This document shows positions 32,938 through 40,699 of a stretch of 48,072 bases of DNA, in pieces (position 1 is the stretch's first letter; every line of letters starts with the position of its first letter). The stretch covers positions 1-48,072 of the forward strand of contig JAEZLZ010000032.1 of assembly GCA_023415055.1 (NCBI GenBank), read 5' to 3'. The DNA comes from Bacillota bacterium. Its GTDB lineage: Bacteria; Bacillota; Clostridia; Lachnospirales; Lachnospiraceae. Below the pieces are notes generated by a model that was not told the DNA's origin, ran no database searches, and saw only the letters and a list, made by a program, of their open reading frames with translations. The translations under genes were made by a program, and so were the position numbers.

Positions 32938-34689
32938 ATGAATCAACTAATACATATAGTTCAGGAAATCGTATATCTCGGCGCAATCGCCAGCCTTTTG
33001 ACATTGATGATACTCTTGATCAAGAAGCTGTTTCGTAAGACCATGAGCCCCAAATGGCACTATTATATCTGGGCGCTTTTGATCATAAGACTTCTGGTAC
33101 CCTATGTGCCGGATAGCTCCTTTAGTGTGCTTAATCTTGTCTATGCTGTGACCGAGCAAAGCAATCTGCTGGAGAATCGGATGGAGAACACTTTATTATA
33201 CGGACTGTATGGCACAGCAGGGGAACCATCAAAGGAGCTGCAAGCCCCGACGGCTAACGCAGGAACAGACAAAGAGAATGAATTACCGCAGCAGGTGAAC
33301 TTACCTGACAAGACGCAAACGGCAGGAAAGTTATCCTATCAGGAGGTGTTCGCAGTTTTATGGCTGGCTGGTGTGGTAGTGCTCGGTATCTATACCCTGT
33401 ATGCCAATATCACCTTTGCAGTAAAATTGCGAAGATACTACCGGGAGTTAAATGATCCCAGAATCGAAGCAATCTTTCAGGAGTGTAAAAGGCAGTTAAA
33501 CATAAACGCGGGTATCAAGCTGCTGACCTCACCGATTGCCAGAACACCATCCCTATATACCGCTCTCCATACCAGTATCCTCTTATCCGAAGAACATATG
33601 AAGCAGCTGTCGGACCAGGAGATCCGATATATCTTCCTTCATGAATTGACTCATTACAAAAGAAAGGATATCGTGGTGAACTGGCTGCTGATGCTCCTTC
33701 AGATTATTTATTTCTTTCACCCCTTATTATGGTATGCCTTCTTCAAGATCCATGAGGATTGTGAGATCTCCTGCGATGCAGAAGTACTAAAATACTTTGG
33801 GGAAGACGAACATCAGGAATACGGAAGCACTATTTTAAAACTGTTAAGACTACAGGCTGACTCCAGGTTTATTCCTGTGACTGCAGGAATAGGAAAACAT
33901 AAGTCAAGCTACCGAAGGAGAATTATTATGATTAAACAATTCAAGAAATATCGCTGGACCCATACCCTAGCAACCTTGCTTCTAATTCTGGCAGTTGGAT
34001 TAGTGGGACTCACCGGCTGTAACTTAAAAGAAACGGATAAAAACAACACGACGAACGATCAAACCTCATCAACAGAAGATAATTCAGGGAATGGAGACGA
34101 GATCACAGTAACACCGACACCGATGATTACAGAGGCTCCGGCTCAGGAGGAACAACCGGATGATACCGCTTCCGAAGAGAATAATTCTACAAAGGAAGAA
34201 AGTACAACCAAACCGGTACCGGCAGAGACAGCTGAGGGCTCTTCTACGGAACCTATTCCTGCGGAAAGTGTGGAACCGGAGGGCGTATCTGATTCACCCC
34301 AGGAAGCGCAGTCAGAGTTTTACGGAAACTGGACGATCAGTAAGGTACTGGCTTACGGTCAAAGCGGAACCTATAGTAAAGAGGATGCAGAAAGTCTCAT
34401 CGGTAAGGATATGAGTTTTAGTGCTGATAGTGCCACCTGCTTTGGTGATCAGGCATCCTATCTTGATACAACTGCAAAGAAACCGACTTATTCAGCCACC
34501 GATTATACCAGTGCAGATTTTATTGGTAATTATCGTATGAGCTTTGATCTGTTGGGGATTACAGGAGATAAGGTGACTGAGATTACGGCGGCAGATTCCA
34601 AAGGGAATGGCTGCACCTTCTTAATAAAGGATGAGAATACACTAATTGTGGTAGGCGGTGGAACTTATTTCGAACTTATAAGAAAATAA
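32938..34689 (+). CDS. BlaR1-like M56 metalloprotease with novel sensor domain
   Basis: A 583-residue membrane protein. The BlaR1/MecR1 M56 part spans about residues 1-360, with several helices and the zinc motif FLHELTHYKRKD (H235, E236, H239), plus the later HEDCEISCDAEVLKYFG. A last helix at about 342-358 ends LTGC, then a long Thr/Glu/Pro linker (365-455) leads outside. The C-terminal ~125 residues (FYGNWTISKVLAYGQSGTYS, then MSFSADSATCFGDQ and CTFLIKDENTLIVVGGGTYF) look like a lipocalin-like beta domain. No penicillin-binding motifs (SxxK, SxN, KTG) are present, so the sensed ligand is probably not a beta-lactam. Confidence 0.8.
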   Translation: MNQLIHIVQEIVYLGAIASLLTLMILLIKKLFRKTMSPKWHYYIWALLIIRLLVPYVPDSSFSVLNLVYAVTEQSNLLENRMENTLLYGLYGTAGEPSKELQAPTANAGTDKENELPQQVNLPDKTQTAGKLSYQEVFAVLWLAGVVVLGIYTLYANITFAVKLRRYYRELNDPRIEAIFQECKRQLNINAGIKLLTSPIARTPSLYTALHTSILLSEEHMKQLSDQEIRYIFLHELTHYKRKDIVVNWLLMLLQIIYFFHPLLWYAFFKIHEDCEISCDAEVLKYFGEDEHQEYGSTILKLLRLQADSRFIPVTAGIGKHKSSYRRRIIMIKQFKKYRWTHTLATLLLILAVGLVGLTGCNLKETDKNNTTNDQTSSTEDNSGNGDEITVTPTPMITEAPAQEEQPDDTASEENNSTKEESTTKPVPAETAEGSSTEPIPAESVEPEGVSDSPQEAQSEFYGNWTISKVLAYGQSGTYSKEDAESLIGKDMSFSADSATCFGDQASYLDTTAKKPTYSATDYTSADFIGNYRMSFDLLGITGDKVTEITAADSKGNGCTFLIKDENTLIVVGGGTYFELIRK

Positions 34690-34698
34690 AACAGAAAT

Positions 34699-34842
34699 AC
34701 AAAATCTCAAGGAAGTAAATGAACAGACCCCAATATGCTAGACCTAAATGATATGTACCCCTTTACTGGACAATACAAGTAAAGGGGTACATATCAATAA
34801 TCTAACTTATTGGGGTCATTTCACAAACCTTGAGGTTTTTGT
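34699..34842 (+). terminator. Terminator interrupted by a nested palindrome
   Basis: The outer arms ACAAAATCTCAAGG (34699-34712) and CCTTGAGGTTTTTGT (34828-34842) form a terminator stem, but 115 nt separate them. That insert carries a second, independent set of inverted repeats listed as the next feature. An ancestral terminator split by an insertion is the simplest reading. Confidence 0.6.
34726..34817. mobile_element. 92-bp MITE-like nested inverted repeat
   Basis: The ends GACCCCAATA (34726-34735) and TATTGGGGTC (34808-34817) form a perfect 10-bp terminal repeat. Inside, a perfect 19-bp repeat (34749-34767 with 34778-34796, containing GTACCCCTTTACT) closes a 10-nt loop. Read from the right, the end is TGACCCCAATAAGTTAGA, which recalls the termini of some IS3-family elements in Firmicutes, from memory. 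There is no coding capacity and no clear target duplication. Confidence 0.5.
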
Positions 34843-34861
34843 GTTTTCTGATAGTCACAAT

Positions 34862-34890
34862 TTGACTCCTTAACCTGAACGTATTACAAT
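34862..34890 (+). promoter_or_regulatory. Promoter of the VOC gene
   Basis: TTGACT (34862-34867), 17 nt, TACAAT (34885-34890), 82 nt before the start of the next gene. Confidence 0.65.
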
Positions 34891-34972
34891 TTTATCAATG
34901 TTCGGGTTGCCAAATCTGGCGATAATGATAAAATGATAGATAATAACTTTAATATGCCATGGTGGGGATCGT

Positions 34973-35422
34973 ATGCATCTGGGATCTATTTACTTGATCG
35001 TAAAGGATTTTGATAGAACAATTCAGTTTTATGAACAGTTACTGCAGATACCGGTGACGCGTCGCAACATGGACCGATTTGCGCAGTTTCTCTTTGAACA
35101 GCAGAATATATCTATTATGAATGGCTGCTTTGATTCCGAGCATCCAGATAAGGTAATTCGAAAAGGCAGCTATGATAAAGAATTTGATGATATAGGAGCC
35201 ATTGCGGAGAAAGCCAATACCCGTAAATTTGTATTTAACTTCTGGACAGAGGATCTTCGCAAGGAGCAGCAGCGAATCGTAGCAGCAGGTATTTCGAGTA
35301 AAGTTACACCGATAAAATACATCAATGCGGGGCAACCCTATTATTATTTTCAATTACTGGACCCTGAGGACAATGTAATTGAAGTTACCGGTGCATACCA
35401 TCCCGAAGCCGACGAGTTTTAA
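34973..35422 (+). CDS. VOC (glyoxalase/bleomycin-resistance) family protein
   Basis: A 149-residue VOC-fold protein made of two beta-alpha-beta-beta-beta units. IYLIVKDFDRTIQFYEQLLQ opens the first unit and FQLLDPEDNVIEVTGAY closes the second, with the Glu of VIEV as the usual metal ligand. Several expected first-unit ligands are not obvious, so the reaction cannot be predicted. GGTGGGG lies close before the ATG. It is a single gene with its own promoter. Confidence 0.8.
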   Translation: MHLGSIYLIVKDFDRTIQFYEQLLQIPVTRRNMDRFAQFLFEQQNISIMNGCFDSEHPDKVIRKGSYDKEFDDIGAIAEKANTRKFVFNFWTEDLRKEQQRIVAAGISSKVTPIKYINAGQPYYYFQLLDPEDNVIEVTGAYHPEADEF

Positions 35423-35580
35423 TCTATGACTCCTCCGGTATGAAATTGACGGTTTCATTTAAAAGAATGTGCAGAGCGTGCAACAAAGGAACAGCTTGAG
35501 CATAACACAATGAATATCATTAATTAAAAAGGAAATGAATAATGCAACAAAGTAAACCAAGAAGTAAGGAGCACAAGAAT

Positions 35581-36420
35581 ATGAATCAAACAGATCGTTA
35601 CGTCGATTTACACCTTCATTCCTACTATTCGGATGGGACCATGTCCCCGGAAGAGATTGTCCGTTCTGCTGCAGCGAACCAGGTAGGATTGATTGCCATC
35701 ACGGATCATAACGTACTGACTGCAACCGAGGAGCTGAAGGAGTTAATAGATAGCTATGACATCTCTTTTATCAACGGAGTGGAACTGGATTCCATCGATC
35801 AGGGAACGGACATTCATATCCTTGGTTACGGAATGGATATCGGGAAAGAGAGCTTTACGGCATTTGTTAAGAAGAACCGAGAGATCCTGGATGATATTAG
35901 CATTCGATTAATTACGGATATGGAGAAGGATTATGAGAATATCTCCCTGGAGGATTTCAAAGCCTTTTCCTACGACCGGGAACGGGGAGGCTGGAAGGCA
36001 CTTCATTATTTTGCAGCAAAGGGATTGACAGATAAGCTTCGTGACGGCTTCGTGATTTATAATCAATATGGAATCACAAATGATAGTGGAGATTATCCGT
36101 CGATACCGGAGGTAATCAAACAGATTCACAGTGCAGGTGGTAAAGCAGTGCTGGCTCATCCGGGGGTATCGATAAAAGAATTGGATCCGCAATTGTTCCA
36201 AGATAGACTATTAAGCCTGCTTGAGTACAGCTTTGACGGAATTGAGTGCTATTATCCTACGCATAACGAGGAGATCACGAATGTTTGTCTATCGGTATGT
36301 CGGGATCGAAAACTCTTAATAACTACCGGCTCGGACTGCCATGGAGACTTTGGGTATTCTAGGATTGGTGAGCTTAAGATTACTTTGGATCAATTGAAGC
36401 TGGGAGATCTGCTTTCGTAG
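35581..36420 (+). CDS. PHP-domain phosphoesterase (RNase AM/YciV-like)
   Basis: A 279-residue PHP-family metal phosphoesterase. Metal ligands are visible in VDLHLHSYYSDGTMSPEEIV (DLHLHS, SDG), IAITDHNVLTA (TDH), INGVELDS, the KAVLAHPG motif, and the closing LLITTGSDCHGD (GSDxH). The insertion between the second and third motif is as in YciV-type 3',5'-nucleoside bisphosphate phosphatases or 5'-3' exonucleases. I chose ATG 35581, 9 nt after AAGGAG; ATG 35542 would add 13 polar residues. It stands alone. Confidence 0.85.
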   Translation: MNQTDRYVDLHLHSYYSDGTMSPEEIVRSAAANQVGLIAITDHNVLTATEELKELIDSYDISFINGVELDSIDQGTDIHILGYGMDIGKESFTAFVKKNREILDDISIRLITDMEKDYENISLEDFKAFSYDRERGGWKALHYFAAKGLTDKLRDGFVIYNQYGITNDSGDYPSIPEVIKQIHSAGGKAVLAHPGVSIKELDPQLFQDRLLSLLEYSFDGIECYYPTHNEEITNVCLSVCRDRKLLITTGSDCHGDFGYSRIGELKITLDQLKLGDLLS

Positions 36421-36499
36421 AACGCATCTCAAAATAGCGCATTAGGGCGATTGTTCCGTACTGCTTTATGTGATATATTATAGATTGGAGGTGTAATCA

Positions 36500-36682
36500 A
36501 TGAGTGGAGTAAATAGCTGCGAGAGCTGTAGTCATTATACTTATGATGAAGAATATGATACCTATGTATGCTTGGTGAATCTGGATGAGGATGATATGGA
36601 ACGGTTTATGAGTTACTCCGTATTTCATTGTCCGCATTTCCAACTGAATGATGAATATAAGATAGTAAGAAAGCAAATGTAA
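36500..36682 (+). CDS. Small Cys-rich protein (DUF6472-like)
   Basis: A 60-residue acidic protein with four Cys in a CxxC...C...C pattern (NSCESCSHYTYDEEYDTYVC, then SVFHCPHFQLNDEYKIVRKQ), likely binding one zinc. It matches a small Lachnospiraceae family I recall as DUF6472. Function unknown. It has a good ribosome binding site (TTGGAGGTG) and is 34 nt before the next zinc-ribbon gene; the two are probably cotranscribed. Confidence 0.75.
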   Translation: MSGVNSCESCSHYTYDEEYDTYVCLVNLDEDDMERFMSYSVFHCPHFQLNDEYKIVRKQM

Positions 36683-36716
36683 AATGGAATTCCTAAGACA
36701 GAAAGAGAGAAATACG

Positions 36717-37100
36717 ATGGAAGTTAAGGTATGTAAGAACTGCAGAAGGCTGTTCAAATATATCTACGGACCGGAATTGTGTCCAGACTGCGCGAATAAG
36801 TTGGGTGATTCTCCTCCTGAGACAATAATATTAGAGAAAAGAACGGCATTTAAGCCACTTATCCTTGAAGAAGAGAGAAAACTGAACCAGGTAAAGGAAT
36901 ACATACTGAATCACCCGAAAGCAACTGTCGCACAGATTGCCGAGGCAAATGAGGTTTCGGCAAACCGTCTTTTGGACTGGGTCAGAGAAGAAAGATTGGA
37001 ATTCTCTGATGATTCGGAAAGCGCCTGGTTCGAATGTGCAAAGTGCAAAACCAAGATAAAAAGCGGAATATACTGTTTTCGATGCAGACCAAAACAATAG
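36717..37100 (+). CDS. Zinc-ribbon/HTH protein, YvyF-like
   Basis: A 127-residue protein with an N-terminal zinc ribbon (VCKNCRRLFKYIYGPELCPD and C at the following positions), a central helix-turn-helix (ATVAQIAEANEVSANRLLDW) and a C-terminal zinc ribbon (FECAKCKTKIKSGIYCFRCR). This is the layout of the flagellar-operon protein YvyF (TIGR03826). No flagellar genes are in the window, so a flagellar role is unsupported here. ATG 36717 was preferred to 36684, which lies directly behind the preceding stop. A perfect hairpin overlaps its stop codon. Confidence 0.7.
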   Translation: MEVKVCKNCRRLFKYIYGPELCPDCANKLGDSPPETIILEKRTAFKPLILEEERKLNQVKEYILNHPKATVAQIAEANEVSANRLLDWVREERLEFSDDSESAWFECAKCKTKIKSGIYCFRCRPKQ

Positions 37101-37195
37101 AAAGCACGCTTCGCGAACTTTCTATTGTCATGAATAAGAATGACGATTGTTATTGAAGGTCAAGATCCGGATATCCGATCTTGGCCTTCTTATTC
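37094..37195. terminator. Two hairpins after the zinc-ribbon gene
   Basis: Hairpin A pairs ACAATAGAAAG (37094-37104) with CTTTCTATTGT (37118-37128) and overlaps the stop codon, without a T-run. Hairpin B pairs GAAGGTCAAGATC (37155-37167) with GATCTTGGCCTTC (37177-37189), one G-U, followed by TTATTC; distal GAATAAGAA/TTCTTATTC arms can extend it. Together they probably end transcription. Confidence 0.6.
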
Positions 37196-37202
37196 AGTAA
37201 TA

Positions 37203-37240
37203 GAAATACGATTCGTGCGCTAGGAAATACGATTCGTGCG
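37203..37240 (+). repeat. Direct repeat, 17 bp twice
   Basis: GAAATACGATTCGTGCG occurs at 37203-37219 and again at 37224-37240, period 21 bp. It lies in the 507-nt gap between the zinc-ribbon gene and the SecDF unit, which otherwise holds a terminator-like hairpin and AT-rich promoter-like sequence but no gene. Confidence 0.8.
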
Positions 37241-37333
37241 GTAAATGGTTTTTATAGAGATAATGTGATATTCTAATTATCGTCGATCAGATATAGCCAA
37301 TTTACCTTATATTGAGGAATAATAGATATGCAG

Positions 37334-37366
37334 AGAAGCTTAATGAAAATTAAGCTTCTTTGTCTT
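37334..37366 (+). terminator. Orphan terminator-like hairpin
   Basis: AGAAGCTTAAT (37334-37344) and ATTAAGCTTCT (37349-37359) close a GAAA tetraloop, followed by TTGTCTT. It is well formed but stands 240 nt after the last gene, so it may belong to a short untranslated transcript. Confidence 0.6.
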
Positions 37367-37607
37367 AGGTGCGTATGAGCGAGCATAGATACTAATATTA
37401 TCGCAAATAGGAGATAATGAGAAGGAATATACCTCTAGGTATGGAATTTGTGGAATAGAATACGCAAAAATGAATTATTTTGTTGTATACAAATGGCAAG
37501 GATTGTGTTAATTTATTTCATGACGGTATAAAATTTATGGTGTATTTTACCGGTATAAAAATATAGTGATTAATAGCGGAAATATTCGATGAGAAAGGGG
37601 TGCAGGA

Positions 37608-38054
37608 ATGAGCCGATTTATGAGAAAAGCAGAACATATCACCAGGATAGCTCTGATCTTAGGCATGACGATACTGGTTCACTTGGCCCTGACACCTTTG
37701 GCATATACAAAGAATCTCGAACCGGCTACGGGAAGGCAGTATGCACCTCTGCTGCATTACAATGACGTTTATATTATTAATGAAGTCAAAAATTATGAGA
37801 TATTAAGTGATATCCGGGTTAACAGTATCCTAAACAGGAATCTAAGAGATTTCCAGCGGTTATTAAAGCAGGTGCTTGATGTCCGTGTAATTCCGGTTGT
37901 TACCTATGCAATATTATTGATTTATACGTTAACATATTTTAAGAAGACCAGACGAAAGAGATCATTGATCGCGTGCTTTCTTGGCGGACATGCACCGCCT
38001 TGTATGAATCAGTATGAACATATCAAATTACAATGGAAAGGACAGAAAGAATGA
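37608..38054 (+). CDS. Unknown two-helix membrane protein coupled to SecD
   Basis: A 148-residue protein I do not recognise. It has a basic start, a hydrophobic segment at about 11-33 (ITRIALILGMTILVHLALTP), a soluble loop of about 60 residues outside (NLEPATGRQYAPLLHYNDVY), a second helix at about 94-112 (VIPVVTYAILLIYTLTYFKK) and a short cytoplasmic tail. The stop overlaps the SecD start as ATGA, so translation is coupled. Co-expression with SecDF suggests an accessory role in protein export, but this rests on position only. Confidence 0.65.
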   Translation: MSRFMRKAEHITRIALILGMTILVHLALTPLAYTKNLEPATGRQYAPLLHYNDVYIINEVKNYEILSDIRVNSILNRNLRDFQRLLKQVLDVRVIPVVTYAILLIYTLTYFKKTRRKRSLIACFLGGHAPPCMNQYEHIKLQWKGQKE

Positions 38055-39328
38055 ATAAGAAGCCAACATTTTTTATTGTATTAATCGTAGCAATACTTAT
38101 GGTATATACGGCTATTAATGGCGTCACACTTCCTCTGGGCAATTCTCCGAAGAAGATACTGGGCGCTCCGGATATGCGTTATGGTATCGATATTCGCGGC
38201 GGTGTAGATGCTGCGTTTGAGCCCGAGGGATTAGACCGTAAACCGACAGGAGATGAGTTGGAGATCGCTCGCTCCATTATCGAGACACGTCTCGATCAAC
38301 AGAATATCATGGACCGTGATGTAACTATCGACAAGGATAACGGATATGTTATCGTACGTTTCCCGTGGAAAGCAGATGAGAAGGATTTTGATCCCGAGGC
38401 AGCGATCGCTGAGCTTGGTCAGACCGCACAGCTTACCTTCCGTGATGCAGATGGTAACGTACTCCTAGATGGTTCTCATGTAACCAAGGCTGCTCCGGTG
38501 GTAGACCAGAGCATCAATCAATATGTAGTTAGCTTGAGCTTTGATGACGAAGGAACCAAACTATTCAGCGATGCAACACAGAAGCTGGTAGGTAAAGTAA
38601 TCAACATTTATATGGATGAGAATCTGATCCAGTCCGCCACGGTAAATGAGCATATCTCCAGTGGTTCTGCGCAGATCACCGGTATGGATGGATATGATGA
38701 AGCAAAGAATCTTTCAGACAAGATCAATTCCGGTGCGTTGCCCTTCTCTATGATTACAAAGAACTATAACACCATCAGCCCTACGCTGGGTTCAGGTGCA
38801 TTAAATATCATGTTAATGGCAGGAGCAATCGCGTTTGCATTGATCTGCGTTTTCCTGATTGCATATTACCGACTTCCCGGTGTGGTTGCCTGCATCGCTC
38901 TTACGATTCAGGTAACAGGACAGATTCTTGCTCTCTCCGTTCCTCAGATGACCTTAACTCTTCAGGGTATCGCCGGTATCATCCTATCGATTGGTATGGG
39001 TGTCGACGCGAACGTCATTATCTCTGAGAGAATTAGTGAGGAGATCAAATCTGGCAAGAGCGTTGCCTCTGCAATTGCAGCAGGTTTTAAGAATGCATTT
39101 TCCTCCGTTTTCGACGGAAATATCACAGTGCTTATCGTTGCGTTTATATTAATGATCTTCGGATCCGGAACCATGTTATCCTTTGCATACTCCTTGTTCA
39201 CAGGTATTGTGTTCAACTTCCTTGCTGGTGTAACTGCTTCCCGTCTGATGACCAGTTCCTTAAGCTCTTATAAATTCCTGCGCAATCCTAAGCTCTATAC
39301 ATGCTGGTCAAGGAGGGTTACACTATGA
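38051..39328 (+). CDS. secD: Protein translocase subunit SecD
   Basis: A 425-residue membrane protein that, with SecF, uses the proton gradient to pull exported proteins through SecYEG. The D1 motif is YGIDIRGGVDAAFEPEG near residues 48-64. The P1-type periplasmic domain carries SLSFDDEGTKLFSDATQKLV, and the membrane domain contains GVDANVIISERISEEIKSGK with the conserved D4-type motif. The ATG at 38051 is preferred over 38033 because it forms the ATGA overlap with the preceding gene. The C-terminus YTCWSRRVTL is slightly unusual and overlaps the SecF ribosome binding site. Confidence 0.93.
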   Translation: MNKKPTFFIVLIVAILMVYTAINGVTLPLGNSPKKILGAPDMRYGIDIRGGVDAAFEPEGLDRKPTGDELEIARSIIETRLDQQNIMDRDVTIDKDNGYVIVRFPWKADEKDFDPEAAIAELGQTAQLTFRDADGNVLLDGSHVTKAAPVVDQSINQYVVSLSFDDEGTKLFSDATQKLVGKVINIYMDENLIQSATVNEHISSGSAQITGMDGYDEAKNLSDKINSGALPFSMITKNYNTISPTLGSGALNIMLMAGAIAFALICVFLIAYYRLPGVVACIALTIQVTGQILALSVPQMTLTLQGIAGIILSIGMGVDANVIISERISEEIKSGKSVASAIAAGFKNAFSSVFDGNITVLIVAFILMIFGSGTMLSFAYSLFTGIVFNFLAGVTASRLMTSSLSSYKFLRNPKLYTCWSRRVTL

Positions 39329-40344
39329 GTAGTATAAAAGAGAAGAAATACGTGAAGGAAGTTAAAGTAACTCCTGAGATGTATAAAGAAAATAAAATCA
39401 TTCCATTCTATTCAAAACGCAAGATTTACTTTACAATATCCCTATCCATCATGCTTATTGGTATTATTTTTATGTTCATTAACGGCGTACAATTAGATAT
39501 CCAGTTTAAGGGTGGAGCATTAATTAAATACACCTATGTTGGTACGATTGACCCTGAGAAGGCTGCCGATGTAGCAACAGAGGAGCTGGGACGACCGGTA
39601 ACCACTCAGATTACCGAAGATATCGCCAGCGGAGAACAGAGATTGATCTTAAATATTGCTGGCAACTACGGTGTGGATGCCTCGGAGCGTGATAAATTTG
39701 ATAATGTTTTAAGAGAAGCATTTCCGGATAACCAGTTGAAACAGTCCGAGTCCTCCATGGTAGAACCTTTCTTTGGACAGCGCTTCTTAAGAAATGGAAT
39801 TATCTCCATCTTACTGGCAGGTGTACTGGTTTTGATCTATGTATGGATCCGCTTTAAGATGATGGGCGGTCTATCCGCAGGTGCTATGGCGATTGTTGCG
39901 CTGATTCATGACGTACTGGTGGTATTCTTCACCTGCGTAATCTTCAAGATACCGATCGGTGAGTCCTTTGTAGCCGTAGCCTTAAGTATCATCGGTTATT
40001 CCATCAACGATACGATCGTTATCTATGACCGTATCCGTGAGAACGCAAAGAGCTATATCGGTTATCCGCTGGAGGCAGTAACGGACCTTTCCATCACTCA
40101 GTCCATGATGCGTTCCATTAATACCAACGTAGCAGTTATGGTGAGTGTCAGCTTGGTTTATATTCTTGCATTTGGTAACGGCATCAGCTCCATTCAGAGC
40201 TTTGCTCTTCCCATGGCGGTCGGTTCCATCAGTGGTTGCTATTCCACCATCTGTATCGCAGGTCCTCTTTGGGTAATGTGGAAGAAGAAAAAAGGCGATG
40301 ATATCCTCTTCGAAGAGAAGAAAAAACCCGCTCCGAACTATTAA
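39325..40344 (+). CDS. secF: Protein translocase subunit SecF
   Basis: A 339-residue SecF. The first helix and D1-like motif read NGVQLDIQFKGGALIKYTYV. The membrane domain has MAIVALIHDVLVVFFTCVIF, then ALSIIGYSINDTIVIYDRIR and SINTNVAVMVSVSLVYILAF, which are SecF signatures. It starts at ATG 39325, overlapping the SecD stop (ATGA), with AAGGAGGG 7-8 nt upstream. A terminator follows, so the unit is unknown protein, SecD, SecF. Confidence 0.93.
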   Translation: MSSIKEKKYVKEVKVTPEMYKENKIIPFYSKRKIYFTISLSIMLIGIIFMFINGVQLDIQFKGGALIKYTYVGTIDPEKAADVATEELGRPVTTQITEDIASGEQRLILNIAGNYGVDASERDKFDNVLREAFPDNQLKQSESSMVEPFFGQRFLRNGIISILLAGVLVLIYVWIRFKMMGGLSAGAMAIVALIHDVLVVFFTCVIFKIPIGESFVAVALSIIGYSINDTIVIYDRIRENAKSYIGYPLEAVTDLSITQSMMRSINTNVAVMVSVSLVYILAFGNGISSIQSFALPMAVGSISGCYSTICIAGPLWVMWKKKKGDDILFEEKKKPAPNY

Positions 40345-40375
40345 TAAGTAAAGAGTTTTAAAATATTACAATATT

Positions 40376-40436
40376 AAAGGATCATATCCTTTCCGTATAT
40401 AACGTTATCAGCGGGAAGTGTATGATCCTTTTTCTT
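40376..40436 (+). terminator. Terminator of the SecDF unit
   Basis: AAAGGATCATA (40376-40386) pairs with TATGATCCTTT (40421-40431), with an inner CTTTCC/GGGAAG stem, followed by TTTTC. Confidence 0.85.
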
Positions 40437-40453
40437 TGACTCTGAATTTGATC

Positions 40454-40580
40454 GGGGCGTCAGATTGCCCCTTTAAGTAGATTGGTACAGATACATACCT
40501 ATAGATACAGATGACGCAGACCGGCCGAATGCGGATGTTTTTTCCGTATGAGGGAAAGGCAAGTCAGATGTATCTGTAGG
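40454..40580 (+). other. Structured intergenic region, possible ncRNA or leader
   Basis: Between the SecF terminator and the next gene are a GGGGC/GCCCC hairpin (40454-40458/40467-40471) and a long imperfect stem (40498-40515 with 40563-40580, arms CCTATAGATACAGATGAC and GTCAGATGTATCTGTAGG), which encloses an ATGCGGA/TCCGTAT hairpin. No protein frame is evident. No known riboswitch or RNA family is recognised. Confidence 0.4.
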
Positions 40581-40699
40581 TGCATTTAGGCGCTTTTGTA
40601 ATTGTAGTATTTTGATACCTTAATCAATCACTGCTTTACTTGACCGGTGCAGGAAAAAGCAGTAAAATGAATAAAATGGTATATTAAGGAGGCAGTCCG

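Noticed and set aside
36717..37100. Evidence for a flagellar locus from the YvyF-like protein
   Set aside because: No flagellar gene is present in the window and the match rests on domain layout only.
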